The translations under genes were made by a program, and so were the position numbers. The notes beneath the pieces are model-generated. The model had not been told where the DNA came from. It searched no databases and was given only the letters and a program-made list of their open reading frames with translations. Source: an uncultured Bacilli bacterium (GTDB taxonomy: Bacteria > Bacillota_I > Bacilli_A > RF39 > UBA660). From it: DNA of 13,190 bases. Numbering within the stretch: the first letter of the stretch is position 1; every line of letters starts with the position of its first letter. Below, piece after piece: positions 5,431-11,904 of this stretch. The DNA is taken from assembly GCA_947631135.1 (NCBI GenBank), contig CANRKE010000031.1, positions 1 through 13,190 on the forward strand, given 5' to 3'.

Positions 5431-6813
5431 TTAATTTTTAAACAATGAAATATAAGCTAAATAAGTCATATATATATCATATTTAGATGCTATCTCAAAT
5501 GGTGAATGCATAGATAAAATAGGTACACCAACATCAATTACATCCATATTATAATCAGTAATATACATTGCAATAGTACCACCACCACCAATGTCAACTT
5601 TACCTAATTCACCTATTTGCCAAACTACGTTATTCCTATCAAATATATTAGTAAGTTCACGTAAAAATTCACTATTTGCATCACTAGCGCCACTTTTACC
5701 ACGACTACCAGTAAACTTAGAAATAGCTGCACCATATCCTATATAATTTGTATTTTTCTTATCATCAACATTTTTATAATTTGGATCAGATGCATTAGTT
5801 ACATCAGCAGATATACACATAGAATTTGATAATATTCTATTTACTGTATTAATATTCCACTTATCATCTAATTTACTAATAATATCACATACACAACTAT
5901 AGAAAAAATTACTTTTCATTCCAGTATTACCAACTGATCCTATCTCTTCTTTATCAACAAATAAAGATATACAAGTTTTTTTAGGATTATCCATATCTAT
6001 AATTGATCTTAATGAATCATAAGTACAAACTCTATCATCTTGTCCATACCCACCAATAAAACTTTTATCAAAACCAACTTCCCTTGCATTAAATGCAGGA
6101 ACTAACTCTATTTCAGCAGTTAAAAAATCTTTTTCAACAATACCATATCTTTCATTTAATATTTTTAAAATAGAATATTTTACTTTATCTTTTATTTCTT
6201 CATCATCAATTAGACTACCACCTACTAAAACATTTAATTTTTCAGCTTCAATACTATCAACTAATTTTTTTTGTAATTGATCTTTAGCTAAATGTGGTAA
6301 TAAATCAGTTATACAGAATACTTCATCATCTTCATTATCACCAATATTTATTTCTATAACTTCATTATTCTTATTATATATTACACCATGCATTGATAGT
6401 GGAATACAAGTCCATTGATATTTTTTAATACCACCATAGTAATGTGTTTTTAAAAGTGCCATATCATTATCTTCATATAGTGGATTTTGTTTTAAATCTA
6501 ATCTAGGTGAATCTATATGAGAAACAATTAAATTTATACCATTTTTAATATCTTCACTTCCAACAACGCACATTAAAACATTCTTATTTTTATTTACAAC
6601 ATAAACTTTATCATTTGGTTTTAATTTATCTATAGTATCAATATCAACAAAACCATTTTCACGTGCAATCCTAACTATATCTTTAACACATTCTCTTTCT
6701 GTTTTATTACCTAAAAACTTTTTATATGATAAACAAAATTCATTCATCTTCTTTACTTCTTCATCTGTTAAAATAGTACTTATATGTTTTTTCTTATATT
6801 CTAATTTATTCAT
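5431..6813 (-). CDS. M18-family zinc aminopeptidase
   Basis: A cytoplasmic dinuclear-zinc exopeptidase that removes N-terminal residues, often acidic or hydrophobic, from peptides; family members form dodecameric tetrahedra. Counting from the ATG at 6813 the protein has 460 aa, normal for the family. Conserved sites: SHIDSPRLDLK with His99, GYGQDDR with the bridging Asp (259/260), DKEEIGSVGNTG with the catalytic and ligand Glu pair (289/290), SADVTNASDPNY with Asp337, GGGGT, and MHSPFEIA with His436. The SAD-x-T-N-A form instead of the DxAHAxHPNY of yeast/bacterial ApeB is, to my recollection, typical of the clostridial-type branch. The start at 6813 is chosen because AAAGGAGG lies seven bases upstream; an open frame continues to 6861 but would overlap the upstream gene. 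It is 40 bases downstream of the YlbL-like gene and probably cotranscribed. The pairing of a membrane protease with a peptide-trimming enzyme may be functional, but that is inference. Confidence 0.93.
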   Translation of the reverse strand: MNKLEYKKKHISTILTDEEVKKMNEFCLSYKKFLGNKTERECVKDIVRIARENGFVDIDTIDKLKPNDKVYVVNKNKNVLMCVVGSEDIKNGINLIVSHIDSPRLDLKQNPLYEDNDMALLKTHYYGGIKKYQWTCIPLSMHGVIYNKNNEVIEINIGDNEDDEVFCITDLLPHLAKDQLQKKLVDSIEAEKLNVLVGGSLIDDEEIKDKVKYSILKILNERYGIVEKDFLTAEIELVPAFNAREVGFDKSFIGGYGQDDRVCTYDSLRSIIDMDNPKKTCISLFVDKEEIGSVGNTGMKSNFFYSCVCDIISKLDDKWNINTVNRILSNSMCISADVTNASDPNYKNVDDKKNTNYIGYGAAISKFTGSRGKSGASDANSEFLRELTNIFDRNNVVWQIGELGKVDIGGGGTIAMYITDYNMDVIDVGVPILSMHSPFEIASKYDIYMTYLAYISLFKN

Positions 6814-6820
6814 TTTATTA

Positions 6821-6828
6821 CCTCCTTT
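6821..6828 (-). promoter_or_regulatory. Ribosome binding site deciding the aminopeptidase start
   Basis: AAAGGAGG on the leftward strand, seven bases before the ATG at 6813-6811. It would lie inside the coding region if the longer frame from 6861 were used, which argues for the shorter protein. Confidence 0.85.
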
Positions 6829-6853
6829 ATTAATATAATCTAAATTATAATAA

Positions 6854-7858
6854 CTATGCAATACTTTTTAAATATGAAACTGTATCACTAAAACTTTTAG
6901 CTTCATATATATCTATATCATAATCATATTTTTTAGCATACTTAACTGCATCTTTATAATTATCTCCACTAGGTACTAAAAATACATCACATTTATTTTT
7001 AACCGCACCACTTAATTTATATTTAACTCCACCAATTTCACCAATTTCTCCATCTTTTGTTATTGTACCAGTCCCACATATTCTATTATTTTCACTTAGA
7101 TTAGAATCAGTTAATTTATCATATATAGCTAGGCTCATCATAAATCCTCCACTAGGTCCTGATTCATTACCCTTAAATTTTATATTGATATCATTATTTA
7201 TTTTATATTTATAATTAACTGATATGCCAACACCTATTTTACCTTCATCTTCTATTTCAACTATTTTAGCTTTTCTATTTTTCTTCTTCCCTTTAATATC
7301 TTTTACTTGAAGTGTAATTTCTTCTCCTATTTTAACTTCAGAAATATATTTTCTAAATTCATCAAACCCAACTATATTTGCATCTTCTATACTAAGTATT
7401 TCATCACCTACTTTTAAATCAGTCTGAGCTTCATCATATATATAAGTTACATATAATTCTTCCCCATTAATACTTATATCTTCATTAGCTTCATTAAAAG
7501 CAGTTATAATAGAATTAGATTGTGATTCTTTAAGTAATATATCATTAATTATTTTATCTTCTTCTTCATTATAATTATCATCTTCTATTTTTTCATTATC
7601 TATATTTGGAAATATATAAGACATAACTAGTGTCATAATATTAGCTCTTAATTGAGATACATAACACATATAAAAATTTTGTTTCTTATTACTATCTTTT
7701 ACATTTATTCTATCAGATATATCTATTGTTCCCCCACCATTATATATAAAGTATGGTACTGGACAACTTAAAACAATTAATAACATTACTAAAATAATTA
7801 AGAATTTGTAGTTTTCTTTTATATATTTTTTAATACTTTCATATAATTTATTGATCAT
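6854..7858 (-). CDS. ylbL: YlbL-like PDZ-Lon membrane serine protease
   Basis: A membrane-tethered protease with the catalytic domain outside the cytoplasm. B. subtilis YlbL is linked to removal of the SOS cell-division inhibitor YneA, and the streptococcal relative SepM trims a competence pheromone. At 334 aa it has one N-terminal membrane segment (about 17-38, FLIILVMLLIVLSCPVPYFI), a PDZ region (about 125-200, DLKVGDEILSIED...VGFDEFRKYI) and a Lon-type S16 proteolytic domain (about 205-330). Catalytic Ser236 is in GPSGG and Lys279 in GGVKYKLSGA, a Ser-Lys dyad; the GTGTI and GEIGEIGG strands are present. AGAAGGAG lies seven bases before the ATG. It is first of a leftward pair with the M18 aminopeptidase and divergent from ylbJ, its chromosomal neighbour in B. 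subtilis as well. The acidic stretch at 86-102 is unusual. Substrate is unknown. Confidence 0.88.
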   Translation of the reverse strand: MINKLYESIKKYIKENYKFLIILVMLLIVLSCPVPYFIYNGGGTIDISDRINVKDSNKKQNFYMCYVSQLRANIMTLVMSYIFPNIDNEKIEDDNYNEEEDKIINDILLKESQSNSIITAFNEANEDISINGEELYVTYIYDEAQTDLKVGDEILSIEDANIVGFDEFRKYISEVKIGEEITLQVKDIKGKKKNRKAKIVEIEDEGKIGVGISVNYKYKINNDINIKFKGNESGPSGGFMMSLAIYDKLTDSNLSENNRICGTGTITKDGEIGEIGGVKYKLSGAVKNKCDVFLVPSGDNYKDAVKYAKKYDYDIDIYEAKSFSDTVSYLKSIA

Positions 7859-7880
7859 ACTTCTTATCTCCTTCTATATT
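7851..7880 (+). promoter_or_regulatory. Possible promoter for ylbJ
   Basis: TTGATC (7851-7856), 18-base spacer and TATATT (7875-7880) on the plus strand, with a start near 7887 and a leader of about 19 bases. The -35 box lies inside the first codons of the divergent gene, which is needed in so short a gap. The match is moderate. Confidence 0.3.
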
Positions 7881-7889
7881 ATTATAACA
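7881..7889 (-). promoter_or_regulatory. Extended -10 promoter for the ylbL-like gene
   Basis: TGTTATAAT on the leftward strand combines a perfect -10 box TATAAT (7881-7886) with the TGn extension (7887-7889), which can replace a -35 box. The predicted start (about 7874) falls at the edge of the ribosome binding site, so the leader would be very short. The divergent gap is only 47 bases, so opposing promoters would overlap. Confidence 0.5.
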
Positions 7890-7905
7890 AAAAATAGGTG
7901 AATAT

Positions 7906-8874
7906 ATGAAAAAAATTTTAAATTCTTTAATAATTTTAATAATAGTTATATTTTTAACTATAGAAGTAATACTTAATTCTAGTAGTGTTGTGGACAGTGC
8001 ACGATTTTCATTTAATATGTGGAAAGATAATATCTTCCCTACTTTATTTCCATTCTTTGTAATATCAAATTTACTTATAAATTATGGATTTGTTGAATTA
8101 GTTGGAGAATTATTTAAACCTATAATGAGTAAATTATTTAAGATTAAAGGTGAATCATCTTTTGTATTTATTTTAAGTATGTTATCAGGTTTCCCTTCTA
8201 ATGCAAAATATACTTTAGAATTATATAATAATAATATAATAGATGATAAAGAAGCTACTAAACTACTTACGTTTACTCATTTTCCTAATCCATTATTTGT
8301 AATTGGAACAGTTGCTCTTTCATTTTTAGGTAATAAAAATTATGGATTTATAATACTTGCTTCTATATATATATCAAATATATTAATAGGAATAATGTAT
8401 AGATTTTATAATCCTACAAATAATACTAGTAAAATAGATCTTAAAAGTGCTTATAAAAAAATGAAAGAAAGATATAAAAAGAATAAAACTTTTGGAATTA
8501 TTTTAACTAAAACTTTAGTTGATAGTATAAATATGTTATTACTTATCCTAGGTGCTATATCTTTATTTTTAATACTTAATAAAATAATAGTTAATGTATT
8601 TAATTTAAATGATTATTTTAGAGCATTTACATCTTCTGTATTAGAAATGACTGGTGGTTTAAAATATACATCATTATTAAATATACCTATTAATTATAAA
8701 ATAATATTAACTAGTATGATACTTGCATTTGGTGGATTATCTATACATACTCAGATTTACAGTATTATTTGTGAAACAAAAATTAAATTTTTCCCTTATT
8801 TTATATCTAGATTTATACATGTTATACTAAGTGGATTAATATGTTTTATACTGTTAAATATTGTAAATATATGA
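7906..8874 (+). CDS. ylbJ: YlbJ-family integral membrane protein (Gate/nucleoside-recognition domain)
   Basis: A polytopic membrane protein of 322 aa, predicted as a transporter-like Gate protein. In B. subtilis YlbJ is a SigE-dependent sporulation protein needed for spore cortex formation. Hydrophobic segments are visible at about 4-24, 43-60, 85-100, 128-142, 147-163, 208-228, 260-280 and 297-320. Family blocks are FPTLFPFFVISNLL (44-57), LSGFPSNAKY (93-102) and THFPNPLFVIGT (124-135), with a second half that repeats the gate topology (TGGLKY, FGGLSIHTQI). AGGTGA lies just before the ATG. It is divergent from the ylbL-like gene. A terminator-like hairpin overlaps its stop. No other sporulation gene is in the window, so presence alone does not prove that the host sporulates. 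Confidence 0.9.
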   Translation: MKKILNSLIILIIVIFLTIEVILNSSSVVDSARFSFNMWKDNIFPTLFPFFVISNLLINYGFVELVGELFKPIMSKLFKIKGESSFVFILSMLSGFPSNAKYTLELYNNNIIDDKEATKLLTFTHFPNPLFVIGTVALSFLGNKNYGFIILASIYISNILIGIMYRFYNPTNNTSKIDLKSAYKKMKERYKKNKTFGIILTKTLVDSINMLLLILGAISLFLILNKIIVNVFNLNDYFRAFTSSVLEMTGGLKYTSLLNIPINYKIILTSMILAFGGLSIHTQIYSIICETKIKFFPYFISRFIHVILSGLICFILLNIVNI

Positions 8875-8894
8875 AATTCATATTGTTTTTTTTT
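8869..8894 (+). terminator. Weak intrinsic terminator after ylbJ
   Basis: ATATGA (8869-8874, containing the TGA stop) pairs with TCATAT (8878-8883) around a 3-base loop, followed closely by nine T (8886-8894). The A/T-only stem suggests partial termination. Confidence 0.45.
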
Positions 8895-8911
8895 GAGTAT
8901 TATTATATAAT
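8883..8911 (+). promoter_or_regulatory. Predicted promoter of the secretion-ATPase gene
   Basis: -35 box TTGTTT (8883-8888), a 17-base spacer and a perfect -10 box TATAAT (8906-8911), start near 8918, about 19 bases before the ATG. It overlaps the ylbJ terminator, so the ATPase can be expressed separately from ylbJ. Confidence 0.5.
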
Positions 8912-8936
8912 TAATAGAGAATAAGAAGGTGAATAT

Positions 8937-10358
8937 ATGAAACAAGAATTGAAAACATTTGATTTTATTAAGACTCCAATTGTTGATATATCAAATGATA
9001 TATTATATGATTCTGCAATTTTAGGCGCTTCAGATATTCACTTTGATCCATGGGAAGATTATTTAAATATTAGAATAAGAATAGATGGTACATTAAGAGA
9101 TTATGCACATGTATCAAACGATAATAAAAAGAACTTGATTACTAGAATTAAAATTATGTCTGGTATGAATATAACAGAATCACGTCTTCCTCAAGATGGT
9201 GCGATTAAAACTGATATTAAAGATTTAAATCTTGATATGCGTGTATCTTCATTACCAACTAATAAGGGTGAAAAAATAGTTATTCGTATCTTAGACTATA
9301 CTATGAGTTCTCAAGGTATAGAAAATCTTGATTTTACAGAAGATAATTTAAAAAAAGTAAAAGAAATGATAAAAGTTCCAAATGGTATTATACTTGTAAC
9401 TGGAGCAACTGGTTCTGGTAAATCTACTACTGTTTATTCTATATTACAAAGATTAAATCATGAAGATATTAATGTTATGACTGTTGAAGATCCAATAGAA
9501 ATGGATATTGAAGGTATAAATCAAATTCAAGTTAATAGTGAAATTGGTCTTACTTTTGCATCAGTATTAAGATCTATTTTAAGACAAGACCCTAATATTA
9601 TAATGATTGGAGAAATTAGGGATACTGAAACTGCTCAAATTGCTATTCGTGCATCTATAACAGGACACTTGGTATTATCAACAATACACACCAATAACTC
9701 TCTTAACACTATTGAAAGATTGATTGATATGGAAGTTGAAAGATATTTACTTGGTACTGCTCTTGAAGGTATTATATCACAAAAATTAGCACGCCGATTA
9801 TGTCCAAAATGTGCGATTAAAAGAAAAACAACAGATTATGAAAAAGCTTTATTTAAAGATATTATAAATATGGATGTTAATGAAGTATTAAGTGCGAAAG
9901 GATGTAGTGAATGTTCAAATACTGGATATAAGGGTCGTATTGCAATACAGGAAGTTCTCCTTATAAATGAAGAAATTAGAGATGCTATTTCTGAAAATAT
10001 GAAAAAGGAAGATTTAAGAGAATTGGTATACAATGAATCTGGAGCAAAGACATTACTTCAAGATGGTCTTTTAAAAGTTGTAAATGGTAAAACTACTATT
10101 GAAGAAGTACTTAAATTAGTTGAAATAGATGAAAATGAAGTTAATATAAATGATATTGTAGTTGAAAAAAATAATAATATAAGTAATGTTGATAATAATA
10201 ATGAAGTTATACAAAATAAAGATGTTATTCCTGATAAAAATATTATTACTAGTGATACTTCTAATAAAATAGATAATATACCTCTTGTAGTACCTCCTGC
10301 CAACGTTACAAAAGATATTATTAGTGAAAATACAGATGATGAAGTAATTGAATTTTAA
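8937..10358 (+). CDS. GspE/PulE/PilB-type secretion or pilus ATPase
   Basis: A cytoplasmic hexameric motor ATPase of the type II secretion/type IV pilus/Com family, powering assembly of a pilin or pseudopilin filament. The 473-aa protein begins directly with the N2 domain (DILYDSAILGASDIHFDPWEDYLNIRIRIDG, about 21-51) and lacks the usual N1/MshEN domain. The core has Walker A GATGSGKS (156-163), the Asp box VEDPIE (183-188), Walker B with IGEIRD (224-229), the His box STIHTN (His251) and a tetracysteine zinc motif (Cys289/292 and Cys323/326). All catalytic motifs are intact. From about residue 398 a 75-residue tail rich in Asn, Asp, Ile and Val follows, ending in DDEVIEF, which is unusual for the family. 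AAGGTG lies five bases before the ATG. No GspF/PilC, prepilin or peptidase gene is seen here, so the cognate machine must lie elsewhere if it exists. Confidence 0.93.
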   Translation: MKQELKTFDFIKTPIVDISNDILYDSAILGASDIHFDPWEDYLNIRIRIDGTLRDYAHVSNDNKKNLITRIKIMSGMNITESRLPQDGAIKTDIKDLNLDMRVSSLPTNKGEKIVIRILDYTMSSQGIENLDFTEDNLKKVKEMIKVPNGIILVTGATGSGKSTTVYSILQRLNHEDINVMTVEDPIEMDIEGINQIQVNSEIGLTFASVLRSILRQDPNIIMIGEIRDTETAQIAIRASITGHLVLSTIHTNNSLNTIERLIDMEVERYLLGTALEGIISQKLARRLCPKCAIKRKTTDYEKALFKDIINMDVNEVLSAKGCSECSNTGYKGRIAIQEVLLINEEIRDAISENMKKEDLRELVYNESGAKTLLQDGLLKVVNGKTTIEEVLKLVEIDENEVNINDIVVEKNNNISNVDNNNEVIQNKDVIPDKNIITSDTSNKIDNIPLVVPPANVTKDIISENTDDEVIEF

Positions 10359-10395
10359 AATATTGCAATTGTTTATAAAGCAATATTTTTATTTT
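10357..10395 (+). terminator. Intrinsic terminator after the secretion ATPase
   Basis: AAAATATTGC (10357-10366) and GCAATATTTT (10380-10389) form a perfect 10-bp stem with a 13-base loop, starting at the last base of the TAA stop region and followed by TATTTTA. It separates the ATPase gene from the YigZ gene. Confidence 0.75.
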
Positions 10396-10421
10396 ACATT
10401 TAAATATTTTAATATTTAATG

Positions 10422-10427
10422 TATAAT
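10422..10427 (+). promoter_or_regulatory. Possible -10 box for the YigZ gene
   Basis: A perfect TATAAT with only a weak -35 match (TTTAAA, 10399-10404) 17 bases upstream. The start would be near 10434, right at the ribosome binding site, so the leader would be nearly absent. Confidence 0.35.
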
Positions 10428-10444
10428 TAGTTTTGGGTGGTAAT

Positions 10445-11023
10445 ATGTTTACAATTGATAATGAATATACATTTCAATATATAATTAAAAAATCAAAGTT
10501 TATTGTTAAATTAATTAATATTAATGAAGATGATAATATTAATATATTATTAGATAAAATAAAAAAAGACTATCCTAAAGCTACACATTATTGTTATGCA
10601 TACGTACTGAAAAATTATTCAAAATATAGTGATGATAAAGAACCTACTGGTACTGCTGGGATACCTATTTTAAATTCTATTAATAATAAAAATCTTTGTA
10701 ATGTTTTATGTGTAGTAATTAGATATTTTGGTGGTATTAAATTAGGTGCTTCTGGACTTATTAGGACTTATGGTAAAGTTGTTAGAGATTCTATTGATTT
10801 ATGCGATTTAAAGCCTATTATTGATTATGTAATTTTTAATATAAAATTCGATTATGATAAATTAAGTTATGTAGATAATATTCTTAATGATTATATTATA
10901 GAAAAACATTTTAATGAAAAAGCAGAATATAAAATTAAATTACCTTCAAATATATATGATGAAATAATAAATAAATTACAAGCAAATAACATACATATAT
11001 TTGACAATGGAATAGGTTTGTGA
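10445..11023 (+). CDS. yigZ: YigZ/IMPACT-family protein
   Basis: A member of the UPF0029/YigZ family, the bacterial relatives of eukaryotic IMPACT, which acts on the GCN2 pathway; the bacterial role is not settled. The protein has 192 aa, slightly short for the usual 200-220. Family blocks are KKSKF (15-19), ATHYCYAYVL (46-55), SDDKEPTGTAGIPIL (62-76) and RYFGGIKLGASGLIRTYGK (93-111), followed by the smaller C-terminal ferredoxin-like domain (about 125-190, DUF1949 type). An open frame begins at a TTG at 10433, but GGGTGG (10435-10440) is a ribosome site four bases before the ATG at 10445, so the ATG is preferred. A terminator precedes it, and the next gene begins 25 bases after its TGA, so the two are probably cotranscribed. 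Confidence 0.92.
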   Translation: MFTIDNEYTFQYIIKKSKFIVKLININEDDNINILLDKIKKDYPKATHYCYAYVLKNYSKYSDDKEPTGTAGIPILNSINNKNLCNVLCVVIRYFGGIKLGASGLIRTYGKVVRDSIDLCDLKPIIDYVIFNIKFDYDKLSYVDNILNDYIIEKHFNEKAEYKIKLPSNIYDEIINKLQANNIHIFDNGIGL

Positions 11024-11048
11024 TAGAATTTTAACTCGGTGATGAAAA

Positions 11049-11822
11049 ATGAATAAATATTATGAACTATTACATTTAAATGAAAATTGTAATAAATATG
11101 AATTAGATTGTGCAACAGAAAGTGCATTAGAATATTATAAAAATGATTATGAAATGAAAATAAATATTTTAGATGCATATGATCAAATTTTAAAAAATAT
11201 AGAAGAAAAACAAAATAAAATAGTAAATATTACAAATGGTGTATATTCTTATACTAAAGGTCAAATAAAAAAAGAAATTGTTAAATTACCTAATCAAAAA
11301 TTAAATTCAAATAAACAAAATGATAATAAAAAAAATACATCTAATACTTACGATAATATAAATAAATTGTTTGTTGAAAATAATTTAAATGGAATAAAAT
11401 TAAAAAACAATAAAACATTAAGTTGGGAAGAAATAGGTGTTTTATGTAAAATATATTTAAGCAATACAATAAAAAGTTATATTCATAACAGAAGGAATAA
11501 CTGTAAAATAGATGTTTTTTATATAAACGATAATTGTGAAATAATTCCTTGTAAAATGGATATATTTAATAATATTGTTAATAGTTTTGATAATGACAGT
11601 ATTTCAGATAAAGTTTTTAGCAAAACATATAACTCAAATATTTATGATACAAATGAAATATTACCAGATATATTTTTAAACAATAAAAATAAATATGACA
11701 GAAATATAATATCATTAATGATAGCAAATTTAAGAGGTTTGTTGATTGTCTTAAAAGAAAATGGTAATTTACCAAAAAATATAAAAGAAAAATCAAGGCA
11801 AAAAACATTAAATTTTAATTGA
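11049..11822 (+). CDS. Unrecognised 257-aa protein with degenerate J-domain-like N-terminus
   Basis: I do not recognise the family. Residues 1-50 have the spacing of a DnaJ J-domain: YYELLHLN (4-11), a second helix around 17-30 and a third helix KINILDAYDQILKN (37-50). The HPD tripeptide that stimulates DnaK is replaced by KND (31-33), so if the fold is real it would not act as a normal co-chaperone. Residues 85-105 are a Lys/Asn-rich linker, and 110-245 form a second, predicted alpha/beta region (LSWEEIGVLCKIYLSNTIKSYI, KIDVFYINDNCEII, NIISLMIANLRGLLIVLKENG). There is no signal peptide or membrane segment. GGTGAT lies about six bases before the ATG. It follows yigZ by 25 bases and ends before a strong terminator. 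Composition matches its neighbours. The gene call is firm, the J-domain reading tentative. Confidence 0.75.
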   Translation: MNKYYELLHLNENCNKYELDCATESALEYYKNDYEMKINILDAYDQILKNIEEKQNKIVNITNGVYSYTKGQIKKEIVKLPNQKLNSNKQNDNKKNTSNTYDNINKLFVENNLNGIKLKNNKTLSWEEIGVLCKIYLSNTIKSYIHNRRNNCKIDVFYINDNCEIIPCKMDIFNNIVNSFDNDSISDKVFSKTYNSNIYDTNEILPDIFLNNKNKYDRNIISLMIANLRGLLIVLKENGNLPKNIKEKSRQKTLNFN

Positions 11823-11864
11823 TTAAATATGTAAATAAATTTATATAAATGAATCAATCTACAT

Positions 11865-11893
11865 AAAAAGTAAGTAAATAACTTACTTTTTTT
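11865..11893. terminator. Bidirectional intrinsic terminator between convergent genes
   Basis: AAAAAGTAAGT (11865-11875) and ACTTACTTTTT (11881-11891) form a perfect 11-bp stem with a 5-base loop. A T run follows on the plus strand (11887-11893), and five T occur on the other strand from the left arm. It serves the rightward gene ending at 11822 and the leftward one ending at 11905. Confidence 0.85.
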
Positions 11894-11904
11894 AAAACAC
11901 ATAA

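Noticed and set aside
6814..6861. Longer aminopeptidase frame beginning at an ATG at 6861
   Set aside because: It would overlap the upstream protease gene and read through the AAAGGAGG ribosome site that sits at ideal distance from the ATG at 6813; the extra 16 residues look unlike the family N-terminus.
10433..10444. TTG start for the YigZ protein
   Set aside because: The four extra codons are the ribosome binding site itself (GGGTGG); the ATG at 10445 is the better start.
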